From positions 35,441,561-35,505,560 of the forward strand of contig NC_088775.1 of the NCBI RefSeq assembly GCF_954871325.1: a stretch of 64,000 bases of DNA, read 5' to 3'. Below, piece after piece: positions 1 through 11,619 of this stretch (positions are counted from its first letter, which is position 1; each line of letters starts with the position of its first letter). The position numbers and the translations under genes are program-made. The notes beneath the pieces were generated by a model that saw nothing but the letters and a program-made list of their open reading frames with translations, ran no database searches and was not told the DNA's origin. The DNA is from Gordionus sp. m RMFG-2023. Taxonomy: Eukaryota > Nematomorpha > Gordioida > Chordodea > Parachordodidae.

Positions 1-3000
1 TAAAATACAAAATTAATTTTTTATCGATTATAAGAGGCAAATAAAACATTGATGTATCTTTTTTTAAAATTAAAGAATTTTTTTTTTGTTAATTAACAAT
101 AAAATTAAATTCGTTTTTTTTCTTCTACATTTTTTCCAAATAATTTTTTTTGAAGGGTTTTGCCAATACCATTATTGATGACAATCTTAAACCTTCTTTT
201 ACATAAATAATTGGATAAACTTCTTTATCTATGAAAAAACATTATATTAAGAAAAATTTTTATATTTTGCAGATGATAAATTTGGAACAAATTGTATGTA
301 GCTATAAAAATTTCACCAAGACTTTCATGTTAACTTAACGTAACCACCCTAGTGGTTTAATGAAGGTTTTGCTGTCTACCTCTAGCCTATTTTGGTGAAA
401 CTGCTGTTTATTCTTTAATGTATATTTATTCGCTGATTTTTATCCTTTCCATTTATGTTTGTTAATTTGAAATATTATACATATTCCTCAAACGTTTCAT
501 ATTTAAGATCATGTTTCTGGCTATTCCATTAAAAAATAATAGGATTAGGAATCTTGATGATTTCTTGATCAAACATGATCCTATATATCGCTCATAACTA
601 TTCTAAAATGGAAATTATCTTATTTTAAAAAAAAATTTTAACCCTACTATAAAAAAGAAATTTCAAAATTGCCTATTTTTTTTAATGTTCGTAAAAAGCT
701 CTAAAAATAATAATCGTTTTTTCATCTATCGTTTATTACAAACAATAACCATATCTTTTTATTACAAATTCTTTGTATCTCTCTCGACTTTTATTTAATA
801 AATTAATATATTTTTTGTTGTTTTTATATTTGATGGTTAACTATATTTTGTATTTTTATATCTTTTTTTTAGATAAATAAACGAAAATTATGATAGCTTT
901 AATAATATTTTTATGTTTTTTTATGAATTAGATAAATGTTATTAACCTCAAGCTTTATATGGGGTGTCTCAAAATACAAAAAATTTATTTAGGAATTTCA
1001 ACTCATTGCGTCTGTCCTTGCTCAGAAAGGCATTTTATAAATTTTTACAATGATATTAAAAAGTAAGGCATAGATGCCCTCAAACCATTTTTAGGAATGA
1101 GAAGAGAATGACTGATATAATGAGAAATATAGCAAAATTTACTAGACTATATGGTATGCATTAGAAGAATAACTTAAATATTTTAATTTAAGATATTTCT
1201 TTCAAAATAAGCGCATATAATTGTAGTATACTAAAACTAATCTCTAACCAAGATATAGAAAGTTCTTTCTTTACAATACCTAAATGATTAAAGGATAATA
1301 ATGTATTAATTATCTTTATGAATTATTTATGAAGTTTATTATTATACAAATATAGACTATATTTTAAATGAACTATTGTGAATTTTATCTTTTAGAGTAA
1401 CTCTAAAGAGTTTTTGTGATTGTATAATGCATTATTTATATTGTTGATTGCCTAAATACAAATGTTAGTTAATATTTAGCTATCAAACATCTCTGGACCT
1501 GTGTTCAAAGCCGTTCTTTTTTAAAGAAATATTTGACATCAATATAAATTTCAAATAGATTTTTAAATCAGATTAGGACATAAATATTTTATATTCATTA
1601 TCATTAAAAATTAATTTTCAGATCTTAAGCTCTAAAGCAAAATCAAAAATAATTTTGAACATATATACTTTACCTAAAAATATTAAACTACTAAAAGATT
1701 CAGACAATAATACGAAAAGAATTTAAGTAATAACCTTTATAAAATGTCTGAGGTCTGCATAGTTCCACCTATGTTATAAAATTAAAGATGCCTTATTCAA
1801 AAAAATATAGATATATAAAGGGAATTTAAAAAGATCAGCTCATTTTTTTTTATTTTACAATATATATTCAAGTATGTTTGTTTCCTTTTTTTCGATGAGT
1901 TTTTTTTCTATAACTCTTATTTAAAAAATAGATACAAAATTTTATATTATGTTTGGTGAAATGTTAGAAAAATTAAATCATCACGTATAACAATTTAATA
2001 CGAATTAATCATTATTGTATTTTGAAGTATTATAAATTTTAAAAAAGTTATTATATAAACTTACTATATAAAATTTTTTACGCTAATAATATAAAATGAG
2101 ACCATCATAAAATTGTTCGAAGGAGTTAATATTTGACAAAATTACTTGTCTCATTTATATAGATTATTCTATGATTTTTCTAATTATTGAGATGCCGCCG
2201 AAAAAAATGATTACCTTATTTTAATGTTTAAGATTGACTTGTTTTATTATAATTGAATTAATGCTATGCCTCTCTCTAAGTCCATGATTTATCATCCCAT
2301 TCTTATTTTTAATCTATTCTTTTTTAAATCATTTTTAAGTTAATTATATAACTTTAGTTTAAATCACACCCGAATTTAATGGCGTATTAATTTAGAATAG
2401 TTTTAAAAAGATATTTTTTGGCCGGTTGCTCTCATGAAATATTTAATTAATTATAGAGATTTTAAAGAATTTTATAAAACAAAACTTGTTCTCTAGCTAA
2501 TAGATAGGAGTAATGGTCCAAATATTTTTGGTAAAAAATCTTTGGTTTTCCTATATTTAAATAAACTTTTAAGCTTTTGGGTTATTATTTTTACCAAATA
2601 TTCTAAGATTTTAATAAGATTAAAATATTAAAATATATATTGTCCAACACATTTTTTTCCCATATAAAAATATATATCCAAGATACAAAATTTTTCTACG
2701 CTTATAGAATACTAATTTATTTAATCGAACTTTCGTGTTTATATTTCGACTTATATTACATATATTTCTTTTAAATTAGTTTTTTTTAGAATCATATCCA
2801 ATAAGTTCATATTTTAATTTTTTAAAATTTTATTCTATAAAAAATACCACAAACATATTTATTTTTTTAATAAAATTATATATTTTTTATTTTTTACCTA
2901 AGCTTAAATTGAATGATTAAATTATCCTATAAATTTTTCTATTTAAAACCGATTCCAATCTATAAAATAAGATACAATATAAACTATATCAAAATAAAAA

Positions 3001-4321
3001 TATAAATTATTTTTTTATTGTAAATATATTATTTACAAAACTGTTCCAATTTAAAAATTATATACATTATAAATGATATCAAAATAAAATATTAAAAGAA
3101 ATAAAATTTATTCAAAAAAATAAAATAAAAATTTTATAGTAAATATTATACGTTGGTCATTTGCTCTATCCTTAAGTTCTAATTCTTTTTTGGTTAGAGC
3201 TAAAATTAGAGAAATTAACAATTATAGTAACATTTCTAATATCACTTTACACAATTTATACTTATGGATGCTTGGAACTTATAAAGGCACTCAGCCAAAT
3301 AATAAGTTTAATTTTTGGTGATCCTCAATAAGGTTTTTACTTATGGCAACGGATTTTAATTGAAATATGCGCATCACACTGTATATCAATCCATGATGCC
3401 TAAGGCACCTTCTAAAATTTTTTTAAAAAATTTATAATAGCTTTAGTGCTTTTGTATTTTATTCTATCTTGAATCTTGATGCCAATTTATACTGAAAATT
3501 CATTACAGCTAATTTTTGTAAACAGTATAAAAAAAGATGCCATCACAAATTAATAAAAATATTGCCAAATACATCATGCCGAAATGGAAAATATAGAATT
3601 AAATATGATTTATGCTAATATTTAGTATATTAATACTTGTTATTTCCTCAATCAGTTCTGCGAGCAACAAAAAGAAATCGAGTTGCTAATAAAAACCTAT
3701 GCCGTCAAGCCTTAGGCGTGATTTGAGCCATTTAGCCGGCTAAACGGCTAGGTGTTCGAATTAGAACACACTCTTAATGCTTAATTCATTTTAGTTTCGT
3801 TTAAATTCATTTTAGTTTAGTTTAAATCCATTTGGTAGGCAATAAATAAAAAAGAAGTTATTAGCAGAATAGGAAAATTTCCAAAATTGGCATAAAGATT
3901 CAAGATAGAGTGAAAAATATAGAAGAAGTTAAAAGAAATTATTATTGAAAAAAAATATGATCTGAAATAGGGGAGCCGGGAATGGTTGGGGTAATTTTCG
4001 TTCAGACCTAAATAATTTCAATAATATTAGACTAATCTGAATAAGTAAAGCATCTTCTGAATCCCAAAAGTATATTTGAAATAATTAATATATATTTTAT
4101 AAAGACTATATTAACGCATTTTTTATTGATAATATTGTAATTCATAAAATATAAAAAAAAATTTCGCAAAATTTAGGAAATTTATTTTGGTAAAAAAAGA
4201 GTATTTAATTACATTTATTTAAAAAATTATCAAATTTAGCACAACTCCCGTGTGCCCATCCAATCAACCCTATTTTGTGACCTATAATGTTAATATTATC
4301 ATTTAAAAAAATATATGGATA
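1..4321. other. AT-rich DNA, no gene recognised
   Basis: This stretch is dominated by A/T homopolymer runs on both strands with stops in all frames. I see no exon with recognisable protein similarity, no tRNA fold I trust and no terminal repeats. Short GC-richer islands occur near 3690-3780 and 3970-4280 but did not resolve into an element with two matching ends. Confidence 0.6.
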
Positions 4322-4412
4322 AGATCTCAATATACTAGATTTTAATTTAATATTTTATATGCCTGATTAAGGTAAATAAAATTATATTGCAGCCCTTTAT
4401 AGGCTTAATAAA
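4322..4412 (-). repeat. Dispersed repeat, uninterrupted copy of the foldback target
   Basis: Read on the minus strand this segment runs from a TTAAGCCTATAAAGG motif to a TTAAATTAAAATCTAG motif. The same sequence is found split at 38346-38363 and 54375-54440, that is, on either side of the large foldback element. It therefore acts as an independent picture of the empty target site. Confidence 0.6.
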
Positions 4413-6179
4413 ATAAATTTTAATAATTAATATTATCAAAATAAAGAAAAATAAATATAAAGTAACAAAAATAAAAAGTAAATTATATCCACAAAATCTC
4501 AAATATATATCTTTCCTTCATTTACATAGTCTATATATCGTAATAATTTGAATAATACATTTTTTTATAAAGGTATTCATTTGAATGGTATTCATTTGCA
4601 TATTGCATATTACCACCCTCCCATTTAGATTAGAACGATCAACCTTCTTTCGGTTTCGGCTTTACTAATCTTGTATCTCCACCAAATCTATTCTTCTTAA
4701 CCTTCAATGTCTAATTCTAACAATGGCTGTCCCTTGTCTAATATTCTTAGCATTTAACACCGTTTGTATCCGATTACCGCTTTATTTCATTTACAAAGTT
4801 TATTTCTTTTAATAACAGCTTGAAATTCTTGAATCCTATCTTCTGTTACTTGTCAACCCACGGTAACCGATTAGCTATTTATCTCTGCAAGTTATTGACT
4901 AACCAGATTATCGCTTGCTTTCAACGATTCACGATTGCAAGTCAACGATTATCGATTGATACTAGTCTTTCTTTACAACTTTGTTTCTTCTAAAGTACGG
5001 CTTAAATTCTTTTGATAAATTATCCTAGTCTTTGCTTGTTTTAATGTTCTCTTGTAACTAATAGCGCTTTATCGCGTAAGTGACTATAACTGGTAATTGA
5101 TTACGATTGCTTTTTTCAACTTTTACCCATCTGAATTTCTTGACAATTTATCCTAGCTAGTCGCCTTTTTCTAACATTCTCTTATAATAAATGACTAGCG
5201 CTTTATCTCGGTATACGATTGACGATAATTGGTCTGTGATTATTATTTTCATGAATTCTTCTTCCTATGATTGTCGACTTCCGTATCTTACATTAAAGTT
5301 TCGGTAAAGAATTGGCGATAAATGGTCAGCGATAAACGATGGCAGCATGAACGTCTGACCATTTATTCTATCTAGTCGCTTATTTTCAACGTTCTCCTGA
5401 AATTGATTCCTTGCATCTATTTCTTTAACCGTGTAGATCTTTTAGACTTCTGGGTCTTCTACGACAATTTGCAAGTGCCGAAATATTGCTTTGTCTTAAG
5501 GTCTCTTTATCTCACTTGATTTTTGTTTTAAGATCTCCGGTAATACATATATCAATAAAATATATAAATATAGCAAATTAATCTTAATGTTTAAGGTTAT
5601 CTCCTCTAATCTAATTCTGTCTACTTAATCTATTAAATTGCTTAACTTATCTGTTAATTCCTGTAATATTTGGTCACTTTTTCTCTTAAAAAATTTTTTA
5701 AATTATAATACATAGTCAAAATATACAACATAAATTATATAATTATTTCAAATTCTACCACCCCTTTACCCTCAAAGAAGCCTAGATCCCTATCTTCATT
5801 GAACCATTTGAGGTAGTAGTCCTTTAGCTATCAATCAACATCTTATGTCAACCATGACTAAAGCTGATTTTAAATTTAAGATTCTCTTGAGTATCTTGAA
5901 TCTAAAAATCTTAGTTCTAAATTTTTACCCAAAATAAAATATTTTTGTCTTCTTGTGGTATTAACCATTTATTTCGTTTAACTTAATGAATCTTTGTACG
6001 CTCATGTTCTTTAAAGAAAAATAAAATATATTATACTTTTCTTCTTCTTTATGTGGCTCACACCCATTATTCAAAAACAACATCTTCTTTATTCTTCTTT
6101 TTCGTTCATTCTCGTTGTTGAAAAACAACTGACTTATCTTCTCATAAGTCTCGCATCCATTGTTAAAAAACAACTCAAT

Positions 6180-6400
6180 TATTTATCCTCAATTCTCACC
6201 CAAAATTATGATTTTCATAAATTATAGAACAATCAATTATGTCTATCACATAATTCTAACTCAACTTAAAAAACAAATCAATTATGTCTATCATCAATTT
6301 TAAAACACATAAAATTATGATCTCATAATTCTAACACAAAAAAATCAATTATGTCTAATTTTCAAACACACAAAATTATGATTATCATAATTTTAACTTG
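6180..6400. repeat. Degenerate tandem repeats (AATTATGATNNTCATAATT / GTCTATCATC)
   Basis: Units of about 50-60 bp containing an imperfect palindrome around ATTATGA..TCATAAT plus TCAATTATGTCTATCA recur at least four times. The reverse complement resembles the repeats at 59740-60110 and 42240-42420 that sit downstream of gypsy integrase genes. Confidence 0.55.
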
Positions 6401-6407
6401 TTAAAAC

Positions 6408-6601
6408 TAATGTTAAACGGCTCATTTTGAACCGATTTTTAAAAACGGCTAATTCAATATTTTAGCCAAAGAATAATAGATGTCTAGACCTTTGGGCCAT
6501 CTACGAGCAAAATCTTCAGGCCTGAGTAATATTTATCTGGATAAAATATTGAGTTAGCCGTTTTTAAAATTCGGCTCAAATCTAGTCGTTGAACAACAAT
6601 A
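6408..6601. mobile_element. 194-bp hAT-type MITE with 8-bp target duplication
   Basis: The element is flanked by GTTAAAAC at 6400-6407 and 6602-6609. The ends are imperfect inverted repeats of about 70 bp: TAATGTT..CGGCTCATTTTGAACCG at the left pairs with CGGCTCAAAT..CAACAATA at the right, and the inner GTTTTTAAAAACGGCTAA type block is also inverted. There is no coding capacity. An 8-bp duplication fits hAT or a related superfamily; P elements also make 8-bp duplications, so the family is inferred. Confidence 0.75.
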
Positions 6602-7786
6602 GTTAAAACACAAATCAATTATATTTCTAAAGCACTTTTTTATTTATATCACTATTTTACTCTAAATTATTCTTTTTTAAAACCTTTTAAAATATCATCT
6701 TTTTCTTCACTCTTGTAATATCAACTTTCGAAGTATTTCTTATTCATATCTCAACAAAAATAACTCTTTGATCTTTTATCTATAAGCTCAGGGTAATTGA
6801 TTCTTTTGATTTTCTATTTTCTTATATCTAAAACCTCCAATTTAAAATAGCCTTTATCATTTCTTCCTTGGTATTTCCTTTTTTTTAGCTTTTCATACTG
6901 ATATTATTTGAAAAATGATGAATAATTGGTCTTAAATCTTATTAATGATCCAAAATAAAAATCTGACCTCTAAATGAGCTCGATTGCGACATGAATTATC
7001 TAATGATGAAAGCCGTTTCTTTTTATGAAGATTTTGGTTAATCAACAACCTAATATTTTACTAAATATTATCAACTTATGCGTATCTTATTCACATATTA
7101 GATTATTTAGGTAGGTTTATCTCTCGCAGCTCTTAAAATAAAGATTAAACGTAAATCTTTAATAAGAACTTAATTACAATATCAACATATTTCCTAACCA
7201 TAATTGTATGTTCATCTTATTTTCTAATCTTATTCCCCGAATCTTTTAAATTATATTATCTTTTAAATCTCACATATTTTAAATTATAATATATTTTTAC
7301 AAATAACTTTATTTAATCTCAACAATTTATGTTCATTTTTCTTTATCATAGTTATCTCCAATGATCAAATATTTAATAACTTATAATAATTTCTAAAATC
7401 TAAAACATCTTATAGTCTCAATTAGATTCAGTTGGTTTAAGAGTAACTTCTCTTAATTTCATAAATTATCACCTTTAAATAACTATAATAACAACTTTAT
7501 ATCTCATCTACTATAAATACCTTTATAATTTGTTTTTCATTTAAGATAATTATATTCCTACACAATTTTTTATCTTAATCTTAACAATAATTACAATAAA
7601 TAGTCCGAAACCTAAATGAGCTACCGTAAAATAATTTATTTCTTCTTTAAAATTTGATTTACATAACTCTAATTATCTTTCTTATACAAAGTAAATTTAA
7701 TTTTAAACGATAAATTTTCTACTACTTTTTTTTAAAAAAATACGTCCTTTCAATTTTAATTACATTTCTGTAAATATTTTTCTTAC

Positions 7787-7941
7787 CCTATTCTTTTTAG
7801 AATTTTTGCATTAGCATGCAGTTTGACAACACTCCTTGTCCACATATAACCATTGACTGACATTAGACTGAAATTTTCAAGTGGCCCAGGAACACGTCCA
7901 CTCTTCGGCACCACTTTGAATTGCATGGTTTTGAGTATCAT
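7787..7941 (-). CDS. Possible isolated coding exon, unknown protein
   Basis: On the minus strand an ATG-initiated frame of about 51 codons begins MILKTMQFKVVPKSGRVPG and ends at a strong GTAAGA donor-like site. It is compositionally unlike its surroundings: Gly, Pro, Trp and Val codons are frequent, while neighbours are almost pure A/T. I do not recognise the protein and found no second exon upstream or downstream with a matching phase. It lies inside the presumed old LTR relic, so it may be a remnant of that element rather than of a host gene. Confidence 0.3.
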
Positions 7942-8074
7942 TGTAAATAAAAAAGATAAAAAAATAATTAATATTAAATTTAAAATAATAATATAATTTA
8001 TGAATTCTTTATTAATATATATTAATTATAAAATAATAAATTATAAAGTGGCAATTAACATTATAAAGAATTAT

Positions 8075-8075
<1 letters not shown>

Positions 8076-8105
<30 letters not shown>

Positions 8106-8350
8106 TAAAAATAAAAATAAAAATAAAAATAAAAATAAAAATAAAAATAAAAATAAAAATAAAAATAAAAATAAAAATAAAAATAAAAATAAAAATAAAA
8201 ATAAAAATAAAAATAAAAATAAAAATAAAAATAAAAATAAAAATAAAAATAAAAATAAAAATAAAAATAAAAATAAAAATAAAAATAAAAATAAAAATAA
8301 AAATAAAAATAAAAATAAAAATAAAAATAAAAATAAAAATAAAAATAAAG
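8076..8350. repeat. (AAAAAT)n microsatellite
   Basis: About 45 almost uninterrupted hexamer units. It creates long meaningless frames on the minus strand (alternating Phe-Tyr or Phe-Leu), which are not genes. Confidence 0.98.
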
Positions 8351-8529
8351 AAAAAGAAAAATCAAAATCAAAATCAAAAAAAGTAACAAAAAGTAACAAA
8401 AATAAAAATAAATTATATCCACAAAATCTCAAATATATCTTTCCTTCATTTATATAGTCTATAATAATATCGTAATAATTTGAATAATATATTTTTTTTA
8501 TAAAGGCATTCATTTGCATATTACAACAT

Positions 8530-9774
8530 TTTTAATAACTATATTATACTGTTCTATGTGTATAGTCTAAAATATAATATTATTATAATGTTCTATATTC
8601 ATTTATATATAATAATAATTTTATAAACAAGTAAATTGTATCTCTCTTATGAAATAATTAATATAAATTTAGTTTATAAATGATGACAATAATTTAAATG
8701 AGGAGAGATTTTTAATATCACAATAAAATCCTATGAACAAGTTAATAATTTTTAAGTATAAAATGAATATTCTAATATTATTTATTCAGATTTTTAATAT
8801 TGATTTTATTTTAAAATTAAATACGATTATCACAATGGAAATCTATAAACAAGTTAATAATTTTTATGTATGATATGTATTAATTTAGTATTGTGAATGA
8901 TGATATAATTTTTAATGCAGTAGCGTCACTAGGAGGTTGAATAGCTACCTGGCAAAACTTTTTTTAATGGCTTCTTAATATCACCTTGAACTAAAAATAA
9001 ATTTTTTTGATAGCCCCTGAACAATTTCTTTTATATTTCTATTAATTATTATATAAGATTATATTTTATTATTTAAAAATTAATAAGACTATCTAATTTT
9101 TTATTAAATGAGTGCTATTTTAGTTATTAGATTAAATTAATTATATTTTCACTATGTCAGCTTGCAATCAAATTCTTTGTTAAATGGAATATTAACATCA
9201 CTCATAATGTCTAAATATTAATTTAGCCTTAACTGTTGAAACTTAATTGATGTATTACTAAAGTTATTTTTATAACCCTAATTAAATAAATATAATCATT
9301 TATTAATTGATAATTAACAAATTTAATATTTAATTAGCCAAGTTCAAAATCACTTTACAACTAAATTAATCAATTTTAAATTTGTACCCCATGCCTCTTC
9401 CTAAAAATATTTCCAACGTCCAAACAAGTATAAGGAATTTCTTAATAAAAAGTAAGTTGACATATAGTTGATATTTCTCTATTATATAAAATTGGTTACA
9501 AAATTTTAGGTAAAATGCCACTTCAAAAGTTATAGAATATATTACAGCTAATAAACTTTACTAATCAATGCTTTTGATAATAAATATAAGCAACAATTTG
9601 CATTCAATTCTCTAAAGCCATCCATTTATTTTGAATAAAAAATATTATCAAAAGTTAATCATCATTTTATTCATCCCGCAATGGATGTAATCCATGTTAG
9701 ATATCTTTTTTTTCTTCTTTGGAAAACAGTTAGGAGTTAAATTTTTAATACGAGTATATTTTTGATATTATTAC
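8530..9774. other. AT-rich interval with a dispersed repeat and one hAT-like end
   Basis: No gene is seen. Positions 8725-8905 contain two related segments with the phrase AATCTATAAACAAGTTAAT that recurs at 38225-38310. At 8922 the string CAGTAGCGTCACTAGG resembles transposon ends at 38194 (reverse) and 60697, but no partner end is visible nearby. Confidence 0.5.
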
Positions 9775-10235
9775 TGTTAATTAAATGGCATTTTAATATA
9801 AAATAAAATAATATATTAATTAAAATAAAATAAAATAAAATTTAAATAAAATAAAATATTAATTATAATAAATTTAAAAATTAATAATTATAAAAATATA
9901 ATATAAAATTAATTAAAATAAATTATAATATTAATTAAAATAATTTATAATAATTATAATATTAGAATAGAATAACCTTTTATAAAATATATCGCGAGTT
10001 CTACTCATGACCTTTTATAAAATATATCGCGATTTCTACTTATGACCTTTTATAAAATATATCGCGATTAATACTAACTTATTTCATTTTATTTTATATT
10101 CAAATTTATATTATTTTATAATACTATATAAACTTAAAATTTTAGATATATTGAATCATAATGTAAAATTCATTTTTATTTTAATAATATCTTTTGTTTA
10201 ATCTTAGTTTGTCATCATGTGTTTCCATCAATTTA
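9775..10235 (+). repeat. Left terminal inverted repeat
   Basis: This is the inverted partner of 18875-19504. It contains three 35-bp units at about 9976-10070 carrying the palindromic core ATATCGCGA(T/G), preceded by AATTAATATTATAATT-type repeats. The 35-bp array is a good candidate for transposase binding sites, by analogy with subterminal repeats of other DNA transposons. Confidence 0.8.
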
Positions 10236-10729
10236 TTCTAAAAATTAAATTTTGCGTATCTCTCAACTTGTACCTTTTACCATCGACTAATATGAGTCCT
10301 ACTTATTACGATTTATTAAAACGATCAATTAAAGACCGCGCTTATTGAAAGTTCTGAAAATCTAAATCAAACATCAAATTCCGATCGATACCGAAGAGGA
10401 GTGCTAAGATAGCGAAGATGGGGAATTATATATCGAAAACACATATTGTCAAAACCTCAGCATCCATCCATCCGGGACATATCGATTCAGGTTCTCTCCT
10501 CATAAACAAAAGTTAAGTCGATACAGTCAACAGCAAATGTTTTTCTAGCTCGTCCAATAAAGTCATCGGCAATCAAAGAGCTTTAGTATATGATTGAGGG
10601 AAAATTCCAGAAAATTAAGAATTATTTGGTTAAAGCCGATCAATCGGCCAACTCTACTAATAAGCTCTTTAGGTCAGGCATAGCTCAATATTAAAGGCCA
10701 ACGAATAAGGAATAGATACAAAATTCAAA

Positions 10730-11155
10730 TTGGAAAGCCAAAAAGCTGTGAATATGAGAACTAATAGTTACGGACAACCTAGAAATACTTTGGATTTACA
10801 CGGTCTACATGTTTCAGAAGTGTTTATAGAACTTAAAAAATACATTTATTGGGCGCAAGATAAAATTATCAATAAAAAATTATACGAGTTAATTTTACTT
10901 TTTCTCCTCTAAATTTTTAAAAACTAAATTTTAGAATATATATGTATAATAATCACCTTTAAACACTGATAAATTAGCTTCGAATCATACAAGTGGAATA
11001 AATTGACAGTCATAACTGGCAGGGGCAAAAATAAATCATCTCAGCATTCACGTCTGAATTACGCCGTTAGAAATTATCTCACCACAAAAGATCATCCTTC
11101 TTTTGAAGAAATTAATCCAGGAACATTTACTTTTTATTTGGTTAAAAAGGTTTGA
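10730..11155 (+). pseudogene. Smr-domain gene (N4BP2-like C-terminus), two exons
   Basis: Exon 1 (coding from before 10730 to 10887) encodes an N-rich lead-in followed by the Smr signature TLDLHGLHVSEV. Exon 2 (10978-11155) encodes KLTVITGRGKNKSS and ends EINPGTFTFYLVKKV with a stop. A 90-nt intron with GT..AG borders joins them in phase (GA|C). Smr domains bind or cleave nucleic acid; the LDLHG and TGRG motifs are the family's two hallmarks and both are intact. Upstream, 10380-10720 reads as related but interrupted coding sequence, so the N-terminal part is gone or decayed. The gene sits just inside the left inverted end of the 9.8-19.5 kb element, suggesting a captured host gene, though insertion of the ends around a resident gene is possible. 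Confidence 0.65.
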
Positions 11156-11231
11156 ACCGATTAAAAAATAACTAAAATTATCCCATTCTGATCTTTATTC
11201 AATATAAACGTTATTTTATTTGTACCAGTGA

Positions 11232-11330
11232 CCTGCATAGGTACCATTTGTAAGGCCTGGCCCGATTAAAAATTTTCGGCCCGACCCGGATTTTTTTTTT
11301 TAATTTTTTACGGCCATGCCCGTAACGTTC
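11232..11330. repeat. GGCCCGG-type subterminal repeat block
   Basis: It starts CATAGGTACCATTTG and continues with GGCCTGGCCCG, CGGCCCGACCCGG and T-runs. The opening matches the one at 20818 (CAGAAGTACCATTTGC), so these are two copies of the same transposon end. Such blocks are typical of subterminal regions of Ac-like hAT elements. Related blocks lie at 14630-14710, 16190-17110, 17430-17543 and 20818-21055. Confidence 0.6.
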
Positions 11331-11619
11331 CAGAATCACTCATGTATTTAAATCACTCTTTATGGCCTATTTTAATGAGTAAATTTAATACTTATACTTC
11401 TATTATATGTATTTACATATCTGAATAAGTTTTTACCAGTGTATTTGCAATAATGATATATTTTAAAAAAATGTTTTATAATTTAATTTCAATTTTTTCT
11501 AACTTGTCAATCAAAAAACATAAATTTTCTATTAAATTATTATTTTTGACATTTTCCTCTTAGCCATGACAGTTGATAATGAAGAAAGTAAATTAAATAT
11601 TTAATATTTATATAACTTT

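Larger units (their letters stand above)
4425..8529 (-). mobile_element. Probable very old LTR-type relic (related to the gypsy family below)
   Basis: About 150 bp at 4428-4613 is repeated directly at 8384-8529. Read on the minus strand the outer edges begin with TG, a purine-rich tract (GGGAGGGTGG) precedes the left copy, and the right copy starts TGTTGTAATATGCAAATG, close to the LTR starts of the gypsy elements at 41-60 kb. Inside, 6180-6400 carries degenerate repeats of the type GATAGAC/AATTATGA that also occur between integrase and the 3' ORF in those elements. No protease, RT or integrase is recognisable, so this is heavily decayed; it could instead be a chance duplication around unrelated DNA. 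Confidence 0.35.

Noticed and set aside
3690-3790. tRNA-like segment with TAGCCGGCTAAACGG and GTGTTCGAATTAGAAC
   Set aside because: The T-arm stem does not pair and no acceptor stem is found.
3970-4280. GC-richer edges (GGGGAGCCGGGAATGG and CATCCAATCAACCCTA) as a MITE
   Set aside because: The two edges do not form a clear inverted repeat and no duplication flanks them.
5961-6173. 70-codon minus-strand frame with repeated FFNNGCE
   Set aside because: It follows a local ~60-bp tandem repeat; no similarity recognised, so not called as a gene.
8012-8519. 136-152 codon frames on the minus strand made of Phe-Tyr or Phe-Leu
   Set aside because: They are read-through of the (AAAAAT)n microsatellite, not proteins.
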